From the NCBI GenBank assembly GCA_900312665.1, contig ONZQ02000001.1:4214346-4278345 (forward strand): DNA of 64,000 nt. The letters are read 5' to 3'. This document shows positions 1-11,759 of this stretch, one piece after another. Each line of letters opens with the position of its first letter. Position 1 is the first letter of the stretch. Origin of the DNA: Cephalotrichum gorgonifer (Eukaryota; Ascomycota; Sordariomycetes; Microascales; Microascaceae). Under the pieces are notes generated by a model. The model was not told the origin of the DNA and searched no databases. It saw only the letters and a program-made list of their open reading frames with translations. A program made the translations under genes and the position numbers.

Positions 1-3000
1 GAGAGAAAGGTTGGTAGCGCTGCTGCAGTCGCCAAACCCCGCAGTGTGGGTGGATGTGTGGGTGTGGGGGCTGCTGGATGGGAGAGCGAGACACTTGGAG
101 GGTGGGCTAGGACCAGCCAGTGATATCATTACTTGGTACAACTGGCAGACTGGCGGTGGCGAGCCGAGGTGCAGAGGAACTTTGCAGGCTGCACTCGGAA
201 ATTGCTAACAGGAGATAGGAAATGGAGATACAATATATATACATACCACGTGTTTGTTTCTTGGAGGGAAATCAAAGTCTCCAACTTGGAAGGTTTTTCA
301 AGGAATCTATGGCTTGTGATATTGGGTCAGAACGAGTGGATAGATACTTGCGAGTACACCAAGTATTATCGATGGGGGTTGTTTTTTTTCTTTTGCAATG
401 CGCCCACATACGAAACTGTGGACACTGAGCAGTGAAACCAACGGAGGGTGGGCCAATAATACAGGACAGGAAAAGCAGAACAGCAAGTGGGGAACTGCGA
501 GGTGTCTGAATTTTCCCCTCCAGAAATGAAGACACGCAAAGTGCAACGGCAGGGCACTCCATTGATCCTTCCTCACTTGGGAAGGAGGACCGGAGATGTG
601 CCGCCTTGTGGGGCAAGCGCATGTGCATAATCACAGATTATACTAGTAAGCTCAACTAACCTTGACCGGTACAAGCGATTGGACAGTTTCGAGGACGGAA
701 AAGCGTGATGGGGCGGGAAAGGGCAAGCGGTCTACCGCCGAAAAATACTAGCGGCGGGGCTTGTGGCGCGGGAACGACACGGACGGGTCAGGTTGTTTGT
801 TTCTCAAGGAACCCAAACCACCAGCTTGGTGTCTCTGGTCTCCAAGGTGTTCCCGAGCGAATAGGTCTGGGAATGGCTGAAGGCAGAGTGGCGGACTTGG
901 AGCTGCGTGGAACGATGAAACCAAAGTGATCTGGGAGAGGACGGGCCTTGGGGTATGAGGCATGGAGGAGACAGTATCCCGAAGGAGAACACAACAATAG
1001 CAAGTGCTTACAAGTATTCTGCTAAGAGACGGAAGGTGCGCCTCCCCTTTTCTTATTCCGGGAAGGAGAAGAAGAACAACGAACGGTAGGGAAGTAGCAG
1101 GTGTGCGATGGGATTGTGGAAGGCACGAGGCAGAACCGGTGACGATGGGAGAGACCAGTTGCTTACCTTGAGTGGAATCCACAGTCTGGGTGTCGTGAAA
1201 GAGTGTGATACTACTCGGGCTCCTGTCAGGAAAGGGACCATCTGAGTGGGCTCTGGCACTTACATGAAATAATGTGGTTGGAGGCAATATGTAGCTCGTC
1301 TACTTCCACTGTCACTCTCAAGCGACCATGGTGGTCGGCCCCTGGGGCGATTTATATCTACGATTTGGGCGCTTGTGGGATCTGGCCTTGTGACCGGAAG
1401 TACTCAACCGAGTCCTCGCCCTCCCCGCCTGAGTGAGGATTTCGCTGCTCGTACTCGTACCTTGCGTGTCTTCGCCTACAGAAGAGAAAATCCTCGGTTC
1501 GCCCGCGAGCCCCTTGCATGTAGTATCAGCTTCATTGGCTTCAAAATAGTAACCTGAAGTGTGGATCGTGTGTTGCCTTGTCTACGGATGCGGGTGTGGG
1601 TGTGAGTATGGGTGGGCCGTACGCCCAAGAGAAGGTGCCGAAGCGAGTGGAAGGTGCCTTGCCGCTTTCCGATCTCCTCGTCCAGGGGTCGCTTCCCACC
1701 TCCCATGATCCATCTTTTTTTTTCGTATTTCCGGCTGAGGATAATTGCAGGGGCTGGCCTATGTGGCAGAGCAAAAGGCGAGGTTGACGGCGTTTGCCCC
1801 TTGCTTGCTGGCTCAGATCACCGCCCTGATTGACATGGACCCATGGAGTCTCGGGTTAGGGCGTGGGTGCGCACTCCGGCCAGGAGTCAACTTTCATCCC
1901 ACCCGCCTTATATCCCCCTAGGAGCGATATCCACATTGGGTAACGACCCCTTATCACGACAGAAATCAAACAACAGAAGCTGATATTTTGTCTTCATGTG
2001 GTGCCGGATCACCAGGCAACTCATCCAGCCGAGTGAAGGGATGGGAAACACGCCATTGCCATTAGTCGGACATCATATTATCGCGTCCATGAGCACCGCG
2101 GACGGTGGTTGGCGGGTCACACGGGGAGGCTCTAGTCCCGCCGAGCCCTGAGTGGGATGGGATGGATCTCGATTACGTATTACCCGTGGGCGGGTGGTTG
2201 CAAACTGTAACTCTTCCTTGATAGTTGGTTCACCAGGGGTCCTTGTGACACAATAGCGCGCTGTTTCCTGCGGCACGCGGATGTTAACCATTCGACCACC
2301 CAGGTATCACCGCTCCATTTTCGTCTGATGTTTGAAACTTGCAGTGGAGATTTCGGCTGTCCCGTGGACTTCGTCGCATCTCACCCAAGCCGGAGGGACC
2401 GATTTGATCGGCGGCGGATCTCAGTTCCAGAACTACTAGAGGAAGATCGGACACCTTCCAGAAGAAAGCCGACTTCAGATGAAAACTGGCTAGAGCGGGG
2501 TAATCACTCCCTTGATTACAGATCCCTAGCTTTACAAGCTACCAAAGGATGTGTGTCTGATTTCAGCTGCTTCTTCGTTTGTTGTGGGATGATCGGTATC
2601 CACGAGGGATCGTTGTCTGCCCAGCTTCCTCCATTTACCGCTTATTGGTGTAACATTCTGGCATTCCCTTGTTTTCATCGACGACATGATGCCGGAGGCC
2701 ATACAAATCTGTGTAACAGGGCCCATATACGACCTCCTTAAACGCCCTAAGAATAGATTGAGAGTACGGATACACTCCGAGTACTTTGTAAGAGAGCCGA
2801 TTGCAGGAGAACTGAGAGACAAAATATTAGAAACCCGAATCCGATCTACTGTGCTTGGCGTGTACACAGGCGAATAAACGAGCGTCCCTTCGTCAGACGC
2901 CAGAGGGTGTGGTTTTCTCTCTCTCCTTTTTTCGGGGCCGCAAAGGTGATAACGGACTTAGGATACTGACATCTCCTCAGTCTTCATTCTAGAAATCCCT

Positions 3001-3720
3001 CAACAGAGAGAAGGGTACTGTATTGAGGCTCCCCACCTCTGATATCGACTCAGAACTAGACACATACCCCCGATTACAAGTGGCCAAGGTGCCATTTGGG
3101 TTCGATCTCTTGGTTTGATTGACCGAACTGCGGCATCGCCTCGAGACTCGGCTCCTGTGACCGGGCCTAGTAGCTAAGGATACGCTTCCTGTAGCCTAGC
3201 CGGAGCATGAGCAGAGTATAGGGTACTAGGTGGGACATGTAAAAAGAGGAGCGGATGGCCACTCCTGAATTGCTGCCAACCTTAATGTTGGGTGTTGGCT
3301 TTGGGGCGTCATAGAATTAACATTCTTTGGTTGGTAACGGGCCTTGGCAGGGACATATCGGTAGATGGAGTTCGAGAGGCACAGATACTCCGCTACGTAT
3401 CGATTTATCTGATTGCTTAACCTAGAAAGATAGGTATTTTTGCCTGATACTGTAGCGTAGGTTCAAAGTCGCAGTGCTTGTAATACGAGATAATAATAAC
3501 ATGAGATGGGAGACGGGTACCTCTAGGTTAGGTCACGTGGTGTGCTGTACAGGTGCATTTAGCTTGAACCACGTTAGACAAGCTTAATTTTGCCCCACTA
3601 ATTACGCGACTGGGCGCGGCCGAATAGAACACGCGGTTCTCGTGTGTCGTCTCGTCTCGGCTTGGCTACTCGGTGACGTCTGAAAGTTCCTCTGTTCTAC
3701 ATTCATGAGAATACCTTCTA
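1..3720. other. gene-free left flank
   Basis: No ORF here looks like a real protein. The longest, a minus-strand frame over 748-1287, is Ser/Pro-rich, has no recognisable domain and no splice partners. A plus-strand ATG frame at 2328-2741 is equally uninformative. The stretch probably holds the 5' or 3' region of a gene beyond the left edge and the promoter of sae2. No tRNA or transposon could be supported. Confidence 0.5.
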
Positions 3721-5969
3721 ATGGCACACTGGTTCGGACATGGCCGTCGTGCCATATTCGAAACCTTAGCGGAAGTGTGTGACAAGATAGATGACGGGTT
3801 GAAAGCTGGTAGGTAGCCGCCACAGCATCCTCCCCCTTACCTACGCCTGTCATGGCAAGCTGACAATACGCGGTGGATCAATTCACAGAGCAAGAAGCGT
3901 CGCGGCAGGAACTAGAATCTCTGCGGTCCAAAGCAGCGGAAGCCGATCGACTCGCACAGGTGAATCGAGACCTGCGAGCTCAACTTAGCCAACTTCAAAG
4001 CAGCCGACACGCCCCCCAGACACCTCAGAACTCGAGACGACATCTCGTCTGTCAGCCGCCCTTGGAATCATCGAGTGTATTCGGGCACCATAAGCAGAGT
4101 ATACAACTACTTACCCCTCAGACTGCCAATCAGCCACCCAGGTCTGGTTCTCCGCCGACCACAGGAAGCTCCGATGACGGCGTCGACTGGAAACGTGAAG
4201 CCGCAAAGAATGGGGCAAGGTACGCCCGGATACGGACTGAACTGGAGACTGCGAGAGAAGCCCTCGTAAAGAGGCGGGAAGAAATAGACAGCTGGAAGGC
4301 ATACGCTGAGCGGCTAGAGAAGAAGTTGAATGCTTTTGGTGCAAGACTCGAAGAACAAGACCAGCACAGCGAGGCCTCCTTACCGCCAATCCACAACCCG
4401 AAATCGAAAGCTTTGGGTATTCCTGGTCCTATTTCGCGTGTGATAGATCATGGGAGGCCCGCTGGCAGCGCGGCAGGGGGCTTCGCAACAGTGGCTGGAG
4501 CCCGAGCCTCGACGCGCCTACAATCACCCGATGCACAAATGTCGTCTTCTCCCTCCTGTATAATGGGCCATGCAGAAGTCCAGGAAGACTTTCCGACACA
4601 AAGCGATACGACAGATGAGGCTCGAGAGGCTCCGGAAATGACTCTACCTGAATTACCGCGTGAAGCTAGCTCACCAGCGATGCTCAAGATAAAGAACGAG
4701 CCTTCGTCGGACGTGCCTGTGGTGGTGTCAGAAAGACAAGTGCGCAAGAGGAAGCTACTTGAGTCAGACGGCCAACAGCCTAGCCCAAGGCGCGTGAAAC
4801 AAGAAGTTCCTGAGTCCGATCCAGTCGTCACTGCCGACCTGTGCGATTTTAGTCCTGCAACAAGTGTGGATCTTGACGAGCCCGGAACTAGGTTGGATAC
4901 TCCTCGCAAGCATAGACAGCTGGAAGCCATTCGATCGGGGGCCTTGAATTTTAATGGGCTCAACACCCCCGAGCAAATACCTGCTCGACCCGAAGTCGAA
5001 AAAGCGTCCAGCAGCACCCACCGTGCATTGCAGCCTTTAAGTCCCAATGTCCGCACGCCTCGGCCTCGGCGTCCCCTTAAGAAGGGCGTTGGCCAGGCCC
5101 TGTCAGAATTAGCGGAAGACGGGGGCACTTACGAGGTGTCCTCCGACCAGCAACTGCTACCGACGACGACGACGGGACGAGCATCGGGTCGTGTGGCAGG
5201 ACTTTTGAACCAGCCAGCTAGAGAACTGGAATCCCCACTCATTCGACGTAGGGGACTTGACCGCACCCCTCAGCCAAATCCAGCACCAACGTGGCTTCAG
5301 GCCCCACAGCCGCGAGAACTTCCCTTCGACAAACGTACGAGAGAAAAATCGAAGGCTCATGGAGACAATGCCCAGCGCGCGAATACCGCCTCGCCTGCGT
5401 GCGGAATGGCTGGCAATAACGGTAGCGGCGGCACCCCGGCAGCACGCTCAAAGGCTCCTTCAGACCTACGGCTGGAGGACTTCAAGATCAACCCTAAGTA
5501 TAATAATGGCTATGACTACGCCTATACGGAAGTCGTCCGGAACAAGGATGAGCGCGCCTGCATACCCGGCTGCGTTGACATGGAGTGCTGTGGCAAAGAC
5601 TTCCGCGCCATGGCTCTCGCCGAGTACGGGACTGGACCACGGACGCCGGCGCAAGTGGCGGAAGACCGAAAGCTCCTCGAGAAGTACCTCGGGGACGAGG
5701 CGTACCGACTGTTTAGCATGACGAAGCAAGAGAGAGATGAGATGTGGCTCGAGGCGAAGACGAGGGAGCTAGCGGATAGGATCGGGAAACACCGCCATAG
5801 ATTCAGCCGGATGAAGTCGCCACCGGGGTTTTGGCGAACGGACTTCCCTACCACTCAAGAGGATGAGAATGACAGGGCTGCCGCGGCACAACGGGAGAAG
5901 GAGATGATCCAGGAGAGGTATCGCGAGGCGCTGCGGCCTGGGGGGAAGTGGGTATTCAAGGATGGGTGA
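3721..5969 (+). CDS. sae2: Sae2/CtIP/Ctp1 family DNA-end resection factor
   Basis: Cofactor of the Mre11-Rad50 nuclease that starts resection of DNA double-strand breaks in the nucleus. Two exons, 3721-3808 and 3889-5969, give 722 aa. The first exon is tiny: ATG at 3721 encodes MAHWFGHGRRAIFETL..., ends in a G|GTAGGT donor, and an ATTCACAG acceptor at 3887-3888 restores frame. This gives the short N-terminal oligomerisation segment (about residues 1-29) followed by a coiled coil (about 30-60). The middle is low-complexity and disordered. The C-terminus (about 570-715) is the conserved Sae2/CtIP domain, with Cys587, Cys591, Cys596 and Cys597 (CxxxC....CC), then the basic KHRHRFSRMKSPPGFW block. 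A single-exon call would begin at a false GTG at 3873; an in-frame TGA at 3861 rules out simple upward extension. The family match at both ends is strong, and exon 1 is my inference from frame and homology. Confidence 0.9.
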
Positions 5970-7034
5970 TGTTAGTTCCGGACTGCTATCTAAATAAGTG
6001 CTTCAAGGGGAGTCATTAGGCATTCTCTACTCGGCTCGGCTAGACATGGAGTCCAGTGTATTCAGAGATACAGCGTGGCATTTTAATTTTACATACCCAG
6101 GGGCTTCATCGTTGGACTTAGAATTCAATTGGAAGGAGGCATATTTATTCTCTCGTATCTATATTCCTTCAGTGAGAGATACATTTCCGAGTCATAGAGG
6201 ATAATGGTTCTAGATTGTGCTAGCCATGTAATAGTTTGACAGCTCTGTAAGGTACAAGGATTCACACTAGGAGGAGAAATGTCAAGCCATACTAGCTACG
6301 AATGTTAAGTAAGGCTAACTCTGTGTATCCCTTGATTAGTATTCCGGAATGCTACTTTTGTAGTGTGTTTACTTCTACATACTTGCATGGTCTTGTCAAC
6401 CTAAGAGTAGTTATGCGGGGTGCCCCTGAGACCCTGGTCAGCTTAGGGTCACGTGAATGAACTGGTTCATGTGGATTCATATGGATCCAACTTGAACAGC
6501 AGAGTGGACAAGGGATAATAGCATTCTCCAATTAGTCATACAGTTCCACAGCAATCCAGGCTTCCCCAGCAAACAGTAACTCCGGCTTAAATTTTCCCAA
6601 CGGCGCAGTCTGAACGGAATCGCATCCACCGGGAAATAATATCAACCTGCGCGACTTCTCATCCATACGAGTTCTTAATACTTTCTTCTACCCTCCTTTG
6701 AGCGACTTTTATTCACTCATTTTAACTCGCCCACTTTGTGCCAAAGTGACATTCGACAGCCTGAGAGTTAGCCTCTCTGTATTTGCCACCACAGAAGCCA
6801 TTGACCAGGCAGCTGTCAACTTTCTGCCACACGTTCGCGCGCATCCATCACTCCACCGCACCTTCCACCCTCGGCAGCAGCACTGACCGACTACTTCCGA
6901 TATATACTGCCCAATCGATCGATCGAATATCGCCTGTCTGATACAAAGGACGGCTTGGCGCTAAAGTCCATCCGAGAGAGCCAGTCCAAGCTGTGGACCG
7001 GCGCCCACACAACACCAGATCCCAAGCCGGCAAG
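5970..7034. other. sae2-ubp3 intergenic region
   Basis: Fairly AT-rich and without a supported ORF. It should hold the sae2 3' UTR and the ubp3 promoter. A short GATC tetranucleotide run lies near 6915-6927, shortly before the ubp3 start. Confidence 0.5.
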
Positions 7035-10015
7035 ATGAACAGCCGTCATCTGCCGGCTGGGCAAGGTATGCAGGGAACCGGGGTTCCCTCCAGCATCACC
7101 AGCGGCGAAATGCCTACCGGGCCCTCCCAGGGCGGAGGGGCCAGTGGTGGACGGAGTGGACGGGGGCCGCGCCACTACTCTCAGCCATATGGTCACCACC
7201 ATCAACCTATGCATCACTACAACTATTCTCCTCAATACCCCACCCAGTACTACCCCCCGATACACCCACATCAGCACTATCAGAATGGCGGCATGCAAGC
7301 CCCGGCGTACATACCGTATCAGGCGCATCAGGCGCATCAACCTCTCTACGGCCGATCGCCTCCCCCGATGCCTCAGTACGTTCCCATGGTTGGCGTCAGT
7401 GTCCAACAGGGCTACTCAGCAAGACAGCCTCAACAGTCTCCAGTCCTCTCGAATCCTTACCAACCTCCAACTGCCCCCGCCCCCGCCCCGGCTCCGACAC
7501 CTGCTCTCATTCCTTCGCAGACACCTTCTTCGACGCACTCCTCACACCCCCCCCCTGCGCCTATGACTCCTCCCGTTGAAGTTGCAAAGGTCATCGAGCC
7601 CCAACCCACTAAACCCCAGGCAGAAGTCTCTCCGATAGTGGCCCCACGGCCTCCTTTCCGAGCCCCGGTAAGCCACAACCCTCTAGCTGTTCCTCCTCTC
7701 ATTGTAAGGCGACGAGCTGACACCCGCCCCTCGATATAGCTCCCTTGGTTAAGCAACCCGGATGAACCTTTCCCTAAGAGACTCGCGAAGCCGAAGAGGA
7801 AACTACGGCAACCATTGGACGGTGTCACCACTGTAGAACTTCCTATTGAACAGCATGAAGGCGCCGCGAACCATGTGCCGAAGGCCGCTGATGCTCAAAC
7901 GACGGCGGCATCCTCGCCTACCACAGCAGTGAATCCTATCCAAACTCGGCAGCCAGCGTCGCCTCGCCCCGCTGATGCTACCGCCGCAACCCCCTCCACG
8001 CCCGCCTCCACGCAGCCCACCCCGGCTTCCAGTAGCAGCCCTGCCTCAGCCAATGCCACCAAGTCATCGTCTCGCCCTGCTGTTCCTGCTGTTCCAGTCC
8101 TCCCAGCTGTTCCAAAGGCAGACTCGAAGTATGCCAAAGACCCTGCAGGTGAAGGTGGAGAAGAGTTGAAGCCGGACACTGCCGAGTCCAATAAGACGAA
8201 GGTGAATGGGACACCACAGACGGACCATGCCGAGGCTTCGCCTGTTGCTCCCGCACCCGCCGCCCAGGCTCCCCAGAAGCCTAAATCCTGGGCCAGCCTC
8301 TTGTCGACTCCAGCCTCGAGGCGTGCTGCCGCCACCGCAAGTTCGGGCGCCTCGTCCACGGCGTCGGCTGGCCCTGCCGCGGCCTCTGCGGATGCACAAA
8401 ATGGGAGCACCGACCTGTTCCCCAAGGCCGCCGACTCTCTGGCTGAGGCGCTTCGTGCGTACCGTGTCGGCGCCACCAACACCATTACACACATCGAACC
8501 TAGGGGCTTGATCAACGGGGGAAATATGTGCTACATGAATTCGGTAAGCGAAGAGCCTCTTTTTATGTGGCGTTGGTCAATCCTGACAACGGAGTAGGTT
8601 CTTCAAGTTCTTCTATTCTGCGGTCCTTTCTATGACTTCCTCGACTATATTAGCAAGAAGGCCGCCCACAGCTTCAAGAGAGAGACTCCTCTGATGGATG
8701 CAATGTAAGTCAATATTTTCTTCCTAAGGCGAAGTGGCTAGGCTAATGTTGCGGCATAGGATCGTCTTGATGCGGGAGTTCCGTGTGACAGGGTCCGCAA
8801 GCTCCATCGAGCAACTTCACGAGGTTATTAAGGGGAAGGACAGGGCGTATGGCGATCCGCTTTCGCCTAATTTCCTGTTCGATGAGATGAAGAGGTCAAA
8901 ATGGTTTGCGACTTTTGAGGTAGGTGGATCAAATGACCTGTGTCCATAAAAAAACAGGTTCCTAACATCCTGGGCAGCAAGGTCATCAGCAGGACGCAGA
9001 GGAGTTCTTGGGCTTGCTTCTCCAAGCCCTTGACACCGAATGTTCGCAGGTGATGGGAGTGGACACCGGCGCGAATACATCTGTATCCGTGCAGGGCACG
9101 GACACTACAGCTTCCAGCGAAAAGGGTGACGCGTCGGATATGTGGTTGGAAGTAGGACCCCGTCAGAAGTCGGCGATCACTAGGTCATCAGGATCCACGT
9201 CCTCGTCGCCGATTAGCAAGATTTTCGGCGGGCTGCTTCGCTCCGAATTCCGAGTTCCCGGGCTCAAGCCTTCCATTACGACGGAGCCCTACCAGCCACT
9301 ACAACTCGACATTGGGTCGCCCCACGTCCGCAATATTATTGACGCGATGAAGGGCCTGACGAGCCAGGAGAAGCTCCACGGTGACTTCAACTCGCTCCGG
9401 GGTAAGAACGTGGAGGCATCCAAGCAAGTCCTCATAGACGAGCTCCCGCCTGTTCTTATCCTCCACCTCAAGCGATTCCAGTTCGACACGGCCGGGGGCA
9501 CGCTGAAGATTGCGAAGAAGGTGGGCTATCCTTTGGACCTGGAGATACCGCGCGAGGTGTTATCGAGGCAGAAGTTGGCCAGCCTCGGCAAGACTCTGCC
9601 TAGGTACAAGCTATTCGCTGTCGTATACCACCACGGCAAGAATGCCAGTGTCGGCCACTACACGGTCGACGTTCGGCGCCAGGACGGAGCCCAGTGGATC
9701 CGAATCGACGATACTAAGATCGAGCCGATTCGGGCGGAAGATGTGACAAGAGACGGATCGGATGAGGAAGGCGTGAAGGAGACGCGTAAGGAAGGCGTTA
9801 CCAACGGCGGGTCCTCAAACAGGTTCGGCGCGATCAATGGCGAGGATGGCGGAGACAACGACGGGTGGAAGCAAGTGTCCTCCTCCGCGAACGGCGGGAA
9901 TAAGAAGTGGAGCAGCGTTGCGAACGGAGGGAAGTCTGGTTCGAAGAGCAAGCTTGGGCAGGAGGGAGGCAGCGAGAGGTCCGTCGCGTACCTGCTCTTC
10001 TACCAGCGGGTCTGA
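7035..10015 (+). CDS. ubp3: ubiquitin carboxyl-terminal hydrolase, USP10/Ubp3 type
   Basis: Cysteine protease that removes ubiquitin from target proteins; the yeast family member works with Bre5 in trafficking and ribophagy. Five exons, 7035-7667, 7740-8543, 8598-8704, 8760-8919 and 8978-10015, join in frame to 913 aa. The start is the first ATG in good context; an in-frame GTG at 6993 is not used. Residues 1-450 are Pro/Gln/His/Ala-rich and disordered. The short PWLSNPDEPFP motif at the start of exon 2 is shared with fungal homologues. The UCH domain begins at GLINGGNMCYMNS with catalytic Cys475, continues through QGHQQDAEEFLGLLLQAL, and carries the catalytic His795 in SVGHYTVDV. It ends with a Gly/Ser/Asn-rich insert and the final AYLLFYQRV box. 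The Cys box reads NMC rather than the usual NTC, which occurs in this subfamily. Family identity is secure; orthology to Ubp3 is likely. Confidence 0.93.
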
Positions 10016-10891
10016 TAGTTTTGTCTACTACCCCAGCAGAACCCCTTCACACCTATACACCAACCACCCTGGACATTGTGTACACTATCTTTTTTTCCAT
10101 TCCCATTCGTCGCATCTGCAAGACAGCAGCCATGCCTCCCGTCCCATCCCCATCGAGCCCCGGCTTTCGGTCACGAGTCAAAGTGCGCGTCAACTGTACC
10201 CCCACGACGAATGATCACGTATTACGGCCCCAGCCAGGGAGTTCAAAGATCCGTCGGAGTCGCCGCACCGAGGCTCCTGCGCGAGAGCAGGAAGATACCC
10301 GCACAGGGCGTGCATGTAAGAGAGGGGTTAGCAACGCGGCGAATGTCAGGCTAGGGAGGGGCAGGAGGAAGGTCTTTCCCCTGGAGGCGGAAGGGGGTTT
10401 ACGAAGTCTACGCCGCCCCCCTTTTATAGGATTTTTTTCACCCTTACGGGATATAATATTTTGCCAGGAGAATCATTCTCAGGGTTCTTCTCCTCTATTC
10501 TGCCTTTTTTTTTCGATTCACCAAAGCAACAGGAGGGGGGAATGTCTATCTGGAGGGACGTATGGATGACCGGGGGGGCAGGAGGGGGGCACGATGCTAT
10601 CTGTATCTATCTGTATAAATTACAAACCCTTTTTAATGAGTGTATTTAGCTTCATTGTCGTGAGATGTCTCCGTGGGTACTAACTATATGTATATGTTGG
10701 CGGGTCAAGATAAGAGCGGGGGTGAGGGTGAGTGAGGGTAAGCGTGAGGGTGAGTGGGAAGACATGTGGTTACGTCAGCTCCTGCTTCGACAGGATTGGG
10801 ATAATATTAAAGATATATCGAGCAATTGGGCGTCTAACCCCACTGGAGAAAGTAAAGTAAGCCCGTCATTCACCTTTGACATCCAGTGAAG
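10016..10891. other. ubp3-DUF952 intergenic region
   Basis: Likely the ubp3 3' UTR and the promoter of the DUF952 gene. A GGGTGAG-type repeated stretch lies around 10720-10760. No supported ORF. Confidence 0.45.
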
Positions 10892-11434
10892 ATGGCAGCT
10901 CCGAACCCCCTCCCGACGTACGTCTACAAGATCCTCGATGCCCCGCCAAAGGATCCTTTGCCGGGTGAGCTTCCACTGTCGGAGCTAGACAAGCAGGATG
11001 GGTTTATCCACCTGAGCACTGCGAACCAGGTATGTATTATCCTTCGCCCCCGCTCTTCCCTCTTTCCCATCCGCCCCTCATTCATATCCTCCCCCCTTTT
11101 CCCTTCTTCCGTCTCCTCCTCCCTAGTCAGGAGTGAGATCCGTCCACTCGAATGAACGGCGGGTAGAGCAGGTACAAAAGGCAGAGACCTGACGAGCAAA
11201 CCCCAGGTCGCCAACACCGCCAACCTATTCTTCGACGGCTACCCCTCCCTCTGGGTCCTCCGGGTCCCCCTGGCCAGGCTGGCCGACGTAAGGTGGGAGG
11301 GCGGCGACGCCGCGGGGCGGGCCTTCCCGCACCTATTCGGCGGGAAACTGGGCGAGGAGGAGGTGGAGAGCGTCAAGGAGCTGAAGAGGCCCGGAGGAGG
11401 GTGGGCCGGGTTGGAGGACGAGTGGCTCCAGTGA
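10892..11434 (+). CDS. DUF952 domain protein
   Basis: Small protein of 121 aa from two exons, 10892-11029 and 11207-11434, with a 177-nt intron (donor GTATGT, acceptor CCCCAG). DUF952 proteins are conserved in bacteria and fungi and their biochemical role is not established. The diagnostic features are the start TYVYKILDAPP, the DGFIHLSTANQV motif that spans the splice junction, LFFDGYPSLWVLRVPL, and the late FPHLFGG with a C-terminal W..L..EWLQ. I start at ATG 10892 because the in-frame codon two codons upstream is GTG. The gene converges on NUP85. Confidence 0.9.
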
Positions 11435-11759
11435 AGAACCGAACGGGGGAGCTGACCCTGGGCTTGGCTGGGCTGCTCAATCGACTTTCTCCGGAGGGTT
11501 GAGAAATAGAGAATAGAGAATAGATAAAAACTTTCTGGCCCGGTAACATGGAGGAATGGGGGAGAAAGCCTATCATCTCTCAAATGCATGGTAATGGGAA
11601 CATCCGTGTTCATTCCTCGCTTCTCCGCCGCGTGAATTAACTTCCTTTTTGTATTACATGGCGTGTAGCCCCTTTACAAACAAACACATTCAAAACACCC
11701 CTTTCTCTTCTTCCTCATCCCTACGTAAACAAACACCCCCCCTTTCCCCCCCTTTCCTT
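11435..11759. other. convergent 3' region, DUF952/NUP85
   Basis: The two stop codons face each other across this interval, which should hold both 3' UTRs and terminators. It is rich in C and T on the plus strand. No ORF. Confidence 0.5.

Noticed and set aside
748..1287. 179-codon minus-strand frame
   Set aside because: Low-complexity Ser/Pro composition, no domain, no conserved start or splice pattern.
2230..2316. tRNA-like sequence on the minus strand (TGGTCGAATGGTTAAC)
   Set aside because: An A-box-like string is present but there is no B box at the right distance and no cloverleaf.
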